Assembly: GCA_022340665.1 (NCBI GenBank)
Contig: JAJDNM010000141.1
Location: 37,740-101,739 of the forward strand
Source of the DNA: Acidobacteriota bacterium
GTDB taxonomy: Bacteria; Acidobacteriota; Thermoanaerobaculia; Thermoanaerobaculales; Sulfomarinibacteraceae
Reading direction: 5' to 3'
Length of the DNA: 64,000 nucleotides
In this document: piece after piece, positions 1 through 9,055 of the stretch
Layout of the letters: each line of letters begins with the position of its first letter
Numbering within the stretch: position 1 is the stretch's first letter
The notes under the pieces: model-generated
Seen by the model: only the letters and a program-made list of their open reading frames with translations
What the model was told of the DNA's origin: nothing
Databases searched by the model: none
Position numbers and translations under genes: made by a program

Positions 1-12
1 ATATGGATCGAC

Positions 13-1389
13 TCAATCTACTGAGATCTCGAGGTGTTTAATCTTCTCCCAAAGCGTCTTCCGACTGATGCCTAGCAGCTCGGCCGCGTCCGCGCGCCGC
101 CCCTGGGTCGCGCTGAGGGCCGCTCGAATGGCCTCGGCCTCGGCCCTCTCGACGGCCGTTTGCATTGGCACCACCAGCGGCGTTTCCCCGGCCACTGCAG
201 CGGGCACACCGCCACTGATGTTTGGCGGAAGCTCGTCGACGGTGATCGTCGTGTCCCGGCAAAAGAGCACGGCGCGCTCGATCACATTTCGCAGTTCACG
301 CACGTTGCCGGGCCAGGGGTACATTTCGAGGTGATCGATGACCTCGTCGCTGAACCCCTCGATATCGCGCCGCCGATCAGCGGCAAACTCCCGCAGAAAC
401 GACTCTGCAAGTAGGGGGATGTCTTCGCGGCGCTCCCGCAGCGGCGGCAAATCGATTGCCACCGTGTTGACTCTGAAATACAGATCTTCGCGGAACCTCC
501 CCTGGCGGATCTCTTCCTCGAGGGATCGGACCGACGCCGACACGATTCGCACATCGACATCGATCGGACGGTTGGATCCGAGCCGCTCGATCTGGCGTTC
601 TTGGAGCACTCGCAAAAGTTTGACCTGGAAGGTCAAAGGGAGTTCGCCAATCTCGTCGAGAAAAAGCGTTCCTCCACTGGCCGCCTCGAAGCGGCCGATG
701 CGGCGCTCGCTGGCACCGGTGAACGCTCCTTTCTCGTAACCGAAAAGCTCGGACTCGATCAGCGATTCGGGAAGCGAGGCACAGCTGACCCGAACGTAAG
801 GCCTTGCGCGGCGGGCCGAGTTGAAGTGGATGGCCGAAGCCACCATCTCCTTCCCGGTACCACTCTCGCCGTGAACAATCACCGAAGCGTCGGAATCGGC
901 GACCAAACGGATGAGCTCGAAGACCTCCTGCATCACCTCAGACTTGCCGATGATGTTGGAGAATGAATGGCGCTGCTCGAGTTGGGCCTGAAGGCGCACG
1001 TTCTGTTCTCGCAAGACACGAACCGAACACACATTGCTCAGGCGGACGACGAGCTGTGCCATCGAAAACGGCTTGGCGATGAAATCAGCGGCACCCTCAC
1101 GCATCGCCTCGACCGCACGATCGACGGTTCCGTGCGCGGTGATGATGACGACCGTCGTGTCTGGATTCAGCGCCTTGATGCGTTTGAGGAGCTCAATGCC
1201 ACCGAGGCGCGGCATAACCAGGTCGGACAGAACCAGGTCGTGCTGATGCTGTTCGAAGAGTGCTGCACCCTTGACGCCGTCTTCGGCAACATCCACCGCC
1301 CAGCCTTCTTTCCGCAGAGCATCTGCCATGGTGATTCGAAGCAGCGGTTCGTCCTCGACGATCAGCAACCGGTGTCCGCAGATCTTCAT
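13..1389 (-). CDS. NtrC-family sigma-54-dependent response regulator
   Basis: A three-domain enhancer-binding protein of 458 residues. The receiver domain (about 8-120) has the phospho-acceptor Asp56 in LSDLVMP. The AAA+ domain (about 145-380) carries the Walker A motif GESGTGKE and a canonical GAFTGA sigma-54 contact loop. A Fis-type helix-turn-helix (LLGISRKTLWEKI) closes the protein. Its ATG overlaps the stop of the upstream histidine kinase by four bases, so the two form a translationally coupled two-component pair. It is the last gene of the minus-strand dsr run. Because a sigma-54 promoter heads that run, this protein is a reasonable candidate for its activator; that is inference from position. 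Confidence 0.93.
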   Translation of the reverse strand: MKICGHRLLIVEDEPLLRITMADALRKEGWAVDVAEDGVKGAALFEQHQHDLVLSDLVMPRLGGIELLKRIKALNPDTTVVIITAHGTVDRAVEAMREGAADFIAKPFSMAQLVVRLSNVCSVRVLREQNVRLQAQLEQRHSFSNIIGKSEVMQEVFELIRLVADSDASVIVHGESGTGKEMVASAIHFNSARRARPYVRVSCASLPESLIESELFGYEKGAFTGASERRIGRFEAASGGTLFLDEIGELPLTFQVKLLRVLQERQIERLGSNRPIDVDVRIVSASVRSLEEEIRQGRFREDLYFRVNTVAIDLPPLRERREDIPLLAESFLREFAADRRRDIEGFSDEVIDHLEMYPWPGNVRELRNVIERAVLFCRDTTITVDELPPNISGGVPAAVAGETPLVVPMQTAVERAEAEAIRAALSATQGRRADAAELLGISRKTLWEKIKHLEISVD

Positions 1390-2858
1390 CCAGAATCTCC
1401 CTCGCCGCTCTCTTCAGCCGAGGCCGTCATGATGATACGGAAGGTCGTGCCCCGGCCCACCGAGGTCTCGAGCTCGATACGACCGCCGTGGGCGGCGACG
1501 ATGCTGCCGCTCACCGCCAACCCGAGGCCGGTCCCCTCTCCAACTTCACGGGTGGTAAAAAATGGATCGAAGATCCGGTTGCGGACCTCTGGTGGAATCC
1601 CGTGCCCAGTGTCCCGGACCTCAGCAATTACCTTGCCGCCACGAACCCGCGTGCGGAGAGTCAGTCTACCGCCATCGCGCATCGCATCGAGGGCGTTGAG
1701 CATCAGGTTGAGAAAAAGCTGTTCCATCTGGAAGTGATCCGCCTCGACCATCGCCGGATCCGAGTCGAGGTCGAGCTCGACCTCGACCCCAGCGGCGCGG
1801 AATTGATACCCGACCAGCTCTACCACATGGCGGATATTGTGGTTGATCGACGTGCGCTCGAGCTTGATCTCACGCGGACGCGCGAAGTTGAGCAGGTTCG
1901 CCACGGTGCGCTCGATGCGTTTCAATCCGTCGGCGATCAGATTGAGGTAGCGCTCCCGCATCTCCTCGTCTTCCGGGTTGTCGCGCATGTTTTCGATACT
2001 CGCCAGAACGCCCGAGAGCGGATTGTTCACCTCGTGCGCAACGCCCGCGGCAAGGGTTCCGACCGCCGCCATCTTTTCGGTATGTGCGAGCTGTGCCCGT
2101 TGCAGTTTCTCCCTCTCACGGGACCTCTCGAGCTCGGCCATCATCCTGTTGAAGACGTCTGCCAGCTCGGCAACCTCATCCCCGTGGCGGGTGGCCGCTC
2201 GAACAGTCAAATCACCCTCTCCAGCCTTTTTCATCGTCTGGTTGAGGTTGATGATGGGCCGGATCAGCGTCTCGACGTATAAAGCCGTCATGATGGAATT
2301 GCCGAGCATCAGAATGAGCGCCACCAATGCCACCTTCCCCGCCATATCGCGCACCTGCCGCTCGATCGGTTCAAGCGAGAACCCCACCGCGAGGGTGCCG
2401 AGAAAATCTCCCTCATCGACCAGGGCGGAACGGACTTCGAGCACTTCCTGGCCGCTCAAATCCAACTGTTCGTCTGCCCGCGATCCGCCGTCATCCTCGC
2501 TGGGCGGCAGGGCACGCGCGAAGAGGTCTCCGATATTCTCGGGATGGCTCGAATGGGTCACCGTGCCTGAGGCATCAGTCACCACCACGTAACGAATCAC
2601 GTCCTTGTTTCTCGCCATCACCTCGGCTACATAGCTCTCGATCAGTCCGCGATCACCGTCGCCGACCTCTCTGCGACCCTCGACATAGGTGATCGGAACC
2701 ACCATCGACTCGACGATGCCGCGGCCGCGACCGATGATGGCGTCGAAGAGAATTCGGCGTTGATACATAGCTCCGAGCACCGCCACGAGGATCATCGTCA
2801 CCACAATCAACGTGTTGGAGTAAAGGAAGAAGCGGATGCGAAGACCGAGCTTGATCAC
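1386..2858 (-). CDS. Membrane sensor histidine kinase, partner of the adjacent NtrC-type regulator
   Basis: A 490-residue kinase with an N-terminal membrane helix (about 9-31), a periplasmic sensor segment of roughly 140 residues, a second helix (about 176-198), a HAMP linker, an H-box GVAHEVNNPLSG, and an ATPase domain with the G boxes DTGHGIP and GTGLGLA. This is the NtrB-like layout that usually pairs with sigma-54 activators. The start overlaps the stop of the siroheme-synthase gene (ATGA), and its own stop overlaps the regulator start, so all three are probably one transcript. The sensor segment has no motif I can tie to a ligand. Confidence 0.92.
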   Translation of the reverse strand: MIKLGLRIRFFLYSNTLIVVTMILVAVLGAMYQRRILFDAIIGRGRGIVESMVVPITYVEGRREVGDGDRGLIESYVAEVMARNKDVIRYVVVTDASGTVTHSSHPENIGDLFARALPPSEDDGGSRADEQLDLSGQEVLEVRSALVDEGDFLGTLAVGFSLEPIERQVRDMAGKVALVALILMLGNSIMTALYVETLIRPIINLNQTMKKAGEGDLTVRAATRHGDEVAELADVFNRMMAELERSREREKLQRAQLAHTEKMAAVGTLAAGVAHEVNNPLSGVLASIENMRDNPEDEEMRERYLNLIADGLKRIERTVANLLNFARPREIKLERTSINHNIRHVVELVGYQFRAAGVEVELDLDSDPAMVEADHFQMEQLFLNLMLNALDAMRDGGRLTLRTRVRGGKVIAEVRDTGHGIPPEVRNRIFDPFFTTREVGEGTGLGLAVSGSIVAAHGGRIELETSVGRGTTFRIIMTASAEESGEGDSG

Positions 2859-4645
2859 CGGTTGGGGTTCCTCGGCAAATCAATCCGAAGCTGTTCCATC
2901 AACCCGATGTCGTCGACGTCTTCAGCAAGCGGGCGCAAGTCCGGCCAGTTCAGTTCCTGCGCCCGATTCGCCGCTTCCGGACCAACGCACCAGGCGACGA
3001 CAGTGTCGCCCCAACCCTGCTCCCGCCGTTCGGTGTCGAGCAAATCGACGTCTGCCGCGGTACCCACCACGCAGCCGGTCAACGGCAGGGCACCAACGGC
3101 GACTCGTGCCGCCGGCGTCAACGGCAGTGGTGTCAACAAGACTTCGGCTCCATACTCCTCGAGGAATTTGCCGAGACGCAACTGCGCAATCGGAACAAGC
3201 AGTCGATGACCGGCGAGAGGCAAATTCGAGATCCAGTCGAGCGTCTCGGCGTGTTCCACCGTAGGCCCGATTGCAAACAGCGCCGGTGGCTCGAGTCCGG
3301 CTGCTTCGATTGCCGACGGCAACCCGGAGAGGGTCGAGAGGACACGCCGCTGAGCTGAGGTCGTCCCCTGCTCTACCATGACTGCCGGGGTCTCAGGATC
3401 CATCCCGTGCCGGAGGAGATTTTCGACCACATAGGGCAGCGAACTCACTCCCATGTACCCGATCAAGGTCGCGTGAGAGTCTTGCGCGAGCAGGTCCCAA
3501 CGAACCTGTGGGCCGTCAGCCTTGGCCGTCTCGTGTGCCGTAAAGAACGTCACCCGAACCGCTTCCCTTCGATGGGTCGCCGGCACCCCGGCCCACGCCA
3601 ACGCTGCGATGCCTGAGGTCACGCCCGGAACGACCTCGAACCGGATGCCTTTCAATGCGAGAACTTCTGCCTCTTCGCCGCCTCGGCCGAAGACGTACGG
3701 GTCTCCTCCCTTGAGGCGCACCACCCGTTTACCTTCGCGCGCCAGCCGCACAAGGAGTTCGTTGATCTCATGCTGCGGCACGGGATGATGACCGGCCACC
3801 TTTCCCACCGGATAGAGATCGACGTCGGCTTGGAGATCGGGTGGAAATGCCGCTTCCGCCAGCCGATCGAAGACCACCGCGTCCGCCTCGAGCAGGCGGC
3901 GTCGGCCACGAACCGTGAGAAGTCCGGGGCAGCCCGGACCGGCGCCGACCAGACTTACCAGTCCCTCTCGCTCGTCGCGCGAGTCCCCTTGCATCGGTGC
4001 GTCGTCGGGGGCCGTATCGTTATCCGCCATTCCAAACCACTCCGCTTGCTCGGCTGCGCTCGGCGCGAAAGCAGTCAAGTGATCGGGATCGACCGTTGCC
4101 TCGAAGAATCTATCGAAGAGCGCCTCTTCCCGATCCCGCGCGACCCCCAACTCCCGAACAGCCAGTCGAAAACGGGCCGCCGCGGCGACCCACTCTTCCC
4201 AGGTCGGCCCGAGCTTCTGGTCGAAGAGCTGGCGCAGACGTCTCACGACGAACGGGGCGTCACCGGCCGATCCGATGGCGATCTGGAGGCTGCCTCGGCG
4301 CACACGAGCCGGTAGATGGAAGGAGCACAGCTCCGGGTCGTCCGCCACGTTACACCACACGCCGGCCTCTTCCGCATCGCGAAAGACCCGAGCGTTGGTT
4401 TCACGATCATCGGTCGCCGCGAAGACCAGGCTCCAGCTCTGGTCCGCATCGCCGCGATACTCCCGTGTCCACAGCTCGACTTCCCCACGCTCCGCCATCT
4501 CGGACAGCTCGTCGACGACCTCGGGTGCCACCACTGTGACCCGTGCTCCTTCGTCGACCAGGCCCTGAACCTTGCGCAGCGCAACACCGCCGCCTCCGAC
4601 GACCAGGCAGTAGCGATTCTTGACGTCCAGCGTCACTGGATACAT
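2855..4645 (-). CDS. cysG: Fused siroheme synthase: precorrin-2 dehydrogenase/ferrochelatase + uroporphyrinogen-III methyltransferase + HemD-like tail
   Basis: Makes siroheme, the catalytic cofactor of DsrAB. The N-terminal third is Met8/CysG-like (nucleotide fold VVGGGGVALRKV, then AATDDRETNAR). The middle (about 225-465) is a SAM-dependent uroporphyrinogen-III C-methyltransferase with VSLVGAGPGCPGLLT, RLKGGDPYVFGRGGEE and VVPGVTSGIAA. The last ~125 residues resemble part of uroporphyrinogen-III synthase (HemD) but are about half its normal length. I start at the ATG at 4645 (MYPVTLDVKNRY), which has an AAGG site upstream; an in-frame ATG at 4768 would add 41 unrelated residues. With this start the protein is 596 residues. 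Its place below dsr supports dedicated siroheme supply. Confidence 0.9.
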   Translation of the reverse strand: MYPVTLDVKNRYCLVVGGGGVALRKVQGLVDEGARVTVVAPEVVDELSEMAERGEVELWTREYRGDADQSWSLVFAATDDRETNARVFRDAEEAGVWCNVADDPELCSFHLPARVRRGSLQIAIGSAGDAPFVVRRLRQLFDQKLGPTWEEWVAAAARFRLAVRELGVARDREEALFDRFFEATVDPDHLTAFAPSAAEQAEWFGMADNDTAPDDAPMQGDSRDEREGLVSLVGAGPGCPGLLTVRGRRRLLEADAVVFDRLAEAAFPPDLQADVDLYPVGKVAGHHPVPQHEINELLVRLAREGKRVVRLKGGDPYVFGRGGEEAEVLALKGIRFEVVPGVTSGIAALAWAGVPATHRREAVRVTFFTAHETAKADGPQVRWDLLAQDSHATLIGYMGVSSLPYVVENLLRHGMDPETPAVMVEQGTTSAQRRVLSTLSGLPSAIEAAGLEPPALFAIGPTVEHAETLDWISNLPLAGHRLLVPIAQLRLGKFLEEYGAEVLLTPLPLTPAARVAVGALPLTGCVVGTAADVDLLDTERREQGWGDTVVAWCVGPEAANRAQELNWPDLRPLAEDVDDIGLMEQLRIDLPRNPNR

Positions 4646-4856
4646 GCAAATACCTTGAAAATCGCAGCTGTCACGGCAATTTCGACCACAGTTCCGGGAT
4701 TGTAACACTGAATATCCGTTCAACTCCAGCGTTACGCCCATGAAACAGAGACTGCACTGGAAGACCATGGCCTCGATGCGGAGAAACCGCAGATCACGCA
4801 GATGAAAGCAGATATGTTTCTCCTATCTGCGGTCTGCAGCGATTGGCGCGGGCAGA
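4646..4856. other. Intergenic stretch with degenerate CGCAGAT repeats
   Basis: No gene is supported here. Positions 4784-4840 contain CCGCAGAT and ATCTGCGG arms about 30 bases apart with further CAGAT copies between them (consistent with a weak hairpin). This looks like a dispersed intergenic repeat. A GTTACG half-site lies near 4731. Confidence 0.4.
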
Positions 4857-6524
4857 TTACTCCGTTCGCTCGGCTCTGACCCGCCACGAGACCCCGCCAC
4901 CGAGGTAACGAGCAGGGATGCCACGGTAGTTCAGCCACCGTACGACTTCGGCCGAGCGCGTGCCGTGGGCGCAAGCGACCAGCAGCGGTCCAGCCGGGAT
5001 CTCATCGGCACGATCGCGGAGTTCGCTCACCTCGATCTCGTGCAGATCGCCGGCCGCCAGCGGCCTCTCATCACGCTCCTCCGGCACCCTCACGTCAAGC
5101 ACCGTCTCCTGCGAGAGATCGGTTACAGGTGCGACAGATTCGATGCCCTCGATCTGATTGGCTGCGGCCATCGCCAGCACCGCCAGAGGATCCAGCGCCG
5201 GCGCGTAGGGAGGAGCGTAGCCGTGTTCCAGCTTCGTGAACTCGTCGACTCCGGCGTGACGGAGCATGAGTTGAGCGGCGACGTCAATCCTCTTGGCTAC
5301 CTCTCCCTCTTCTCCGGCGCCCTGAATTCCGAGAACACGCCTCGTCGCAGGGTCGTAGACCATGCCGAGTAGGATGAGCTTTGCCTCCGGCCAGTAGTGG
5401 GCGCGGTCCTCGGTACTCACCCAAACCTGGCGAACACCCAGTCCGTCGCCGCCGAGGCGAGAGGCCGTGCAGCCGACAGCCGCCACGTTGAGGTCGAAGA
5501 CCTTGACGGCGGCGGCTCCGGCGACCGGGCCGAAAGCGCCCTCCCGTCCAGCCAGAATGTCCGCCAGAACCCTGCCCTGCCGATTGGCGAGCGAGCCGAG
5601 AGGCAGGTATGCGGGTCCCCCGGTGACAACGTGCCGGCACTCAACGCAATCTCCGGCCGCCCAGACGTGGGGAGCCGTTGTCTGTAGGTGCTCGTCCACA
5701 CGGATCGCTCTGGTCGGTCCGAGTTCGACCCCGGCTGACTTCGCCAGCTCGACTCTCGGGTGGACACCCACCGCAATCACCACCGCATCTGCCCGAACTG
5801 AGTCGCCGCCTGCCTGCACGGAGACCCCTTCGTCGTCCGCCGTCATCTCTGCCACCGCAGATCGCGTCAACACCTGGACACCATTCGCCTCCAAGTGACG
5901 CGCGACGACCTCGCCGAGCTCGGGATCTAGAATCTCCGGCAACGGCGTCGCGGCACCTTCGATGAGCGTCACATCTGCACCCCACAGGCTATGGAATGCT
6001 TCCGCGACCTCGACCCCGACGAGCCCGGCACCAACCACCGCCACATGGTCGATTTCGCCCCGCATGAGACCGATCTTGAGCGGCTTGACATCGTCCCACA
6101 CGTGGAAGGTGTGAACGCGCGGGTGTTCGGGTTGGCCGGGGAGTCTGCGCGGCGAGGCGCCTGTGGCGATGACGAGTTCGTCCCACTCCAGACAGTGCTT
6201 TTCCCCCCCACTCTCGATGTCCAAGGTCCGCTGGTCGATATCGATAGCAGTCGCCCGCCACGGTGCGAGCACGGCGACATCTTTGACGGCGCTGAAGTAA
6301 TCAGCATCACGCTCAACGCCATAGACGGTCCGTCGCAGTGCCGGCAGCTCGTCGATGTCTCCAGAGAGCACGTACGGCAGCCCACATGCGGCATATGAGA
6401 ATGCCTCACTGGCATCAACCACCGTAATCGACCATTCCGGCTGGAGACGCCGCAGCCGGCATGCGCAACGCAGGCCAGCCGCCGATGCACCAACGATCAC
6501 GACCTTTTTACCGGCTTCAGTCAC
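4857..6524 (-). CDS. CoA-disulfide-reductase-like FAD/NAD(P) oxidoreductase with C-terminal rhodanese domain
   Basis: A 555-residue flavoprotein. The FAD motif VVIVGASAAGLRCA opens the protein. SYAACGLPYV holds the single redox cysteine of the CoA-disulfide reductase / NADH oxidase class rather than a CxxxxC disulfide. A second nucleotide motif VAVVGAGLVGVEVAEA is near 165, and WAAGDC near 290 is the second FAD site. The final ~90 residues are a rhodanese domain with the active-site cysteine in VACAHGTRS. Enzymes of this fusion type reduce CoA disulfides, CoA-persulfides or polysulfides with NAD(P)H. Its position after dsrP suggests persulfide or polysulfide handling alongside sulfite reduction. 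The substrate cannot be read from sequence. Confidence 0.9.
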   Translation of the reverse strand: MTEAGKKVVIVGASAAGLRCACRLRRLQPEWSITVVDASEAFSYAACGLPYVLSGDIDELPALRRTVYGVERDADYFSAVKDVAVLAPWRATAIDIDQRTLDIESGGEKHCLEWDELVIATGASPRRLPGQPEHPRVHTFHVWDDVKPLKIGLMRGEIDHVAVVGAGLVGVEVAEAFHSLWGADVTLIEGAATPLPEILDPELGEVVARHLEANGVQVLTRSAVAEMTADDEGVSVQAGGDSVRADAVVIAVGVHPRVELAKSAGVELGPTRAIRVDEHLQTTAPHVWAAGDCVECRHVVTGGPAYLPLGSLANRQGRVLADILAGREGAFGPVAGAAAVKVFDLNVAAVGCTASRLGGDGLGVRQVWVSTEDRAHYWPEAKLILLGMVYDPATRRVLGIQGAGEEGEVAKRIDVAAQLMLRHAGVDEFTKLEHGYAPPYAPALDPLAVLAMAAANQIEGIESVAPVTDLSQETVLDVRVPEERDERPLAAGDLHEIEVSELRDRADEIPAGPLLVACAHGTRSAEVVRWLNYRGIPARYLGGGVSWRVRAERTE

Positions 6525-6599
6525 CAGGTTCCTCCCGTGTCCGTCTCCGTTCCCGATCTCCGCATTGGCCCCTCGGGGAAGGGTATGGGAACGAAAGAA

Positions 6600-6634
6600 C
6601 CCCCGCCCCCGGCACGAACCGGGCAGGCGGGGGC
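6600..6634. terminator. GC-rich hairpin between dsrP and the CoA-disulfide-reductase-like gene
   Basis: The arms CCCCCGCC and GGCGGGGG enclose an inner CCCGG/CCGGG stem. There is no T-tract on the minus strand, so it may be a processing or partial-termination hairpin rather than a full intrinsic terminator. Confidence 0.45.
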
Positions 6635-6673
6635 AATTCCTAATTCCTAATTCCTAATTCCTAATTCCTAATT
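6635..6673. repeat. Tandem 7-base repeat AATTCCT, about five copies
   Basis: Perfect head-to-tail copies of AATTCCT run into the last codon and stop of dsrP. Similar imperfect blocks occur at 21931-21952 and 60708-60742, both intergenic, so this is probably a dispersed low-complexity repeat. Confidence 0.85.
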
Positions 6674-7828
6674 AGCCTTCAGCTGCCCCCTCACCTCGAG
6701 TGCGATCTTGTAAAGGCCGGTCAGCACCAGGGCACCGATCGCATAGATTGCGAGACTGATCATGAGCTCCGGTGCGGTCGGCGCGTAATGAACGACCTTG
6801 CCAAGCGGATTCGGCACGAAGCCGGCGATGACCATACCGAGACCCTTGTCGATCCACAGCGAAACTACAACCGCCACGCAGCCAATCTTCAGCCAGCCAT
6901 AATTCCCGCGGGTCTTCGGATTGATGAGAATGATCAGGGAAATAATCGCCAGAATCGACGACAGCAACATCCACGGCGCCAACATATTCTCGCCCTCGAG
7001 ACCCGTATACAGGAACTGGAAGTGACTCACGTGCTCGGGAATATCACTGTACAGGGCGGTGAAGATCTCCATGAGCACGAAGAACACGTTGATCGTCATC
7101 GCATACGCTACGATCTTCGCCAAGGTGTCGATCGCCTGTTTGCCCGGGTCGAATGTCGAGATCCTACGAACGAAGAAGGCCAACAGGAGCAGGATCGCAG
7201 GACCCGCGGCGAAGGCCGAGGCCAGAAATCGTGGCGCCAGGATCGCAGTCAACCAGAACGGCCGCCCCGCCAAGCCCGAGTACAAGAATGCGGTCACCGT
7301 GTGGATCGAGACTGCCCACGGTATCGATAGGAGAATGATCGGCTTGAGCCACTTCGGTGGCGGCTCTTCACGCCGTTCGGACGACAACGTCCAGTGGCTG
7401 ATGATGATGTTGAGGACGAGGTAGCCACCCAGGGCTACGGTGTCCCAGAACATCATCGAGTGCGGCGACGGGTAGAGAAAAACGTTGAGGATGCGGTTCG
7501 GCATACCCATATCAACGAAGATGAAGGTCATGCACATGATGACTGCGGGTATGGCGAGGAACTCGCCCAAGATGGTCATCTTGCCGAACGCCTTGTAGTC
7601 ATGGAGGTAGTAGGGTAGGACCACCATGACTGCCGACGCGGCGACTCCCACCAGGAAGGTGAACTGCGCGATATAGAAGCCCCACACGACGTCGCGGCTG
7701 AGGCCGGTGATGGTCAGACCTTCGCTGAACTGCCAGAACCAGCACGCCACGCCGCCGCCGATGACCAGCAAGAGGGCAAAGATCCAGGACCAGTAGGCCT
7801 TGGTACCAGTGAGTGCCTTCTCAAGCAT
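6668..7828 (-). CDS. dsrP: DsrP, NrfD-family integral membrane subunit of DsrMKJOP
   Basis: A 386-residue polytopic protein with about ten hydrophobic segments and no cofactor-binding cysteine motifs, typical of the NrfD/PsrC family that handles quinones in the membrane. It follows dsrO with an 8-base overlap and completes the M-K-J-O-P order. In the complex, DsrP with DsrM is thought to link menaquinone to the periplasmic DsrJO module and the cytoplasmic DsrK. The last codons run into a tandem repeat, so the exact C-terminus may vary between strains. Confidence 0.93.
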   Translation of the reverse strand: MLEKALTGTKAYWSWIFALLLVIGGGVACWFWQFSEGLTITGLSRDVVWGFYIAQFTFLVGVAASAVMVVLPYYLHDYKAFGKMTILGEFLAIPAVIMCMTFIFVDMGMPNRILNVFLYPSPHSMMFWDTVALGGYLVLNIIISHWTLSSERREEPPPKWLKPIILLSIPWAVSIHTVTAFLYSGLAGRPFWLTAILAPRFLASAFAAGPAILLLLAFFVRRISTFDPGKQAIDTLAKIVAYAMTINVFFVLMEIFTALYSDIPEHVSHFQFLYTGLEGENMLAPWMLLSSILAIISLIILINPKTRGNYGWLKIGCVAVVVSLWIDKGLGMVIAGFVPNPLGKVVHYAPTAPELMISLAIYAIGALVLTGLYKIALEVRGQLKAN

Positions 7829-8669
7829 GACCGCCCTCCTCTTCGAAGACCTCTGCCGCTGGAGCGAACTCCTGCAGGGTCCTCGGATCCTCGACGATGT
7901 AGTAGATCTCCGGCTGAGTCCCGAGGCCCGGCTTCCGCCGAATTGTCAGATGCTCGGTGAGCAATTGCCTGACCTCGGAATGCGGATCGTTGAGATCGCC
8001 AAAGACCATTTCACTGTTTTCGCAAACCTCGACACAGGCCGGCTGCTCTCCACGCGCGAGCCGCTCGTCGCAGAACGTGCACTTCTCGACCACACCTCGC
8101 ATCCGCGTCGGATAGGTATTGTCGATGTGAGACAGGTTCGGCGCTTTCCGTGGGTCCTTCCAGTTGAAGCTCCGCGATCCGTATGGGCAGGCAACCACAC
8201 AATATCGGCAGCCAATACAGCGGTGCCAGTCCATCATGACGACGCCGTCTGACGCGCGCTTCCACGTCGCCTCGGTCGGGCAAACGCGAGTGCAGGGCGG
8301 ATTGTCACAGTGGTTGCACAGGAGCAGGGTCGGCTTCTCCTTGAGATCTTCCCGGATGTAGTGGAACTCCTGCTCATGAAAGGCGGTCTCGAAGTGCTCG
8401 GTCCAGATCCACTTGACCTCGTTCTTCGGGTCGTCCGCGAAATCGGGCACGTTGTGTGCCTCGTGGCACGCGGTAATGATCTTGTCGAGCAGTTTGTCGT
8501 CCTTGGAGAACTTGCGAAGGTCGACGACCAATGCCAGGCGCTTGCCTTCGGTCGCCGGAGGTTCATGATCCTGGAAAGCCCTCGTCTTCGTGGCCACGGC
8601 GGTGGATCCCGCGGCGCCAACCGCCGACAGGCCGGCAAATTTCAGGAATCCTCGTCTGCTGCTCTTCAT
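7821..8669 (-). CDS. dsrO: DsrO, periplasmic 4Fe-4S ferredoxin-like subunit with Tat signal
   Basis: The 282-residue product starts with a twin-arginine signal (SSRRGFLKFAGL), which places it outside the membrane. Several four-cysteine clusters follow, including CNHCDNPPCTRVCP, CIGCRYCVVACPYG and a downstream CTFC/CVEVC pair, the arrangement of NrfC/DsrO electron-transfer subunits. The start at 8669 is chosen because the Tat signal begins there and its ATG overlaps the stop of dsrJ; the open frame further upstream lacks a plausible signal peptide. It should relay electrons between DsrP and DsrJ. Confidence 0.93.
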   Translation of the reverse strand: MKSSRRGFLKFAGLSAVGAAGSTAVATKTRAFQDHEPPATEGKRLALVVDLRKFSKDDKLLDKIITACHEAHNVPDFADDPKNEVKWIWTEHFETAFHEQEFHYIREDLKEKPTLLLCNHCDNPPCTRVCPTEATWKRASDGVVMMDWHRCIGCRYCVVACPYGSRSFNWKDPRKAPNLSHIDNTYPTRMRGVVEKCTFCDERLARGEQPACVEVCENSEMVFGDLNDPHSEVRQLLTEHLTIRRKPGLGTQPEIYYIVEDPRTLQEFAPAAEVFEEEGGHA

Positions 8670-9055
8670 CACTGGCCCCCCCCTGGAATCACGTGGCAGT
8701 CCCAGCAGTAGGGGTCGACCGCCGAATAAGTGTGGCAGGCATCGCAAAACTGTTCCTTGTTGGAGTGGCAGTCGAGGCAGGTATCAGTCAGACTCATCGT
8801 GTAGTCCTTGCCCGCCTCCGAGGTGTAGGTGCGGACATCCTCACGAACCACCGTATCCCGCCATTGATCCAGGAGATGCATGTGGTTCGCCCGCATGTAG
8901 TCGGTGGCTTCGACGCACTCGGTTGAGCCGTTGGTCGGTTGCTGGAGTTCGGGCCTGTCCGGCTGGGCTGCGCTCAGGGCGTTGTACCACAGGGGTGAGG
9001 TCGCGAGAATCACGAAGATCGCGAGGCCCGCGACGATCTTGCCGGCGTCATACAT
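8669..9055 (-). CDS. dsrJ: DsrJ, triheme cytochrome c
   Basis: A 128-residue protein with an N-terminal signal anchor (about 7-27) and three CxxCH sites (CLDCH, CDACH, CWDCH) in its last 40 residues, as in all DsrJ proteins. The cysteine in TECVEATDYMRANHM lies in the conserved segment that in characterised DsrJ gives the unusual His/Cys ligation of one heme. The gene overlaps dsrK by 8 bases and dsrO by one codon. Confidence 0.94.
   Translation of the reverse strand: MYDAGKIVAGLAIFVILATSPLWYNALSAAQPDRPELQQPTNGSTECVEATDYMRANHMHLLDQWRDTVVREDVRTYTSEAGKDYTMSLTDTCLDCHSNKEQFCDACHTYSAVDPYCWDCHVIPGGGQ

Noticed and set aside
4646..4768. N-terminal extension of the siroheme synthase from the ATG at 4768
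   Set aside because: The extra 41 residues have no similarity to the family, and the ATG at 4645 has a ribosome site and gives the normal N-terminus.
6635..6673. Tandem AATTCCT copies as a CRISPR array
   Set aside because: Direct 7-base repeats without spacers and no cas genes.
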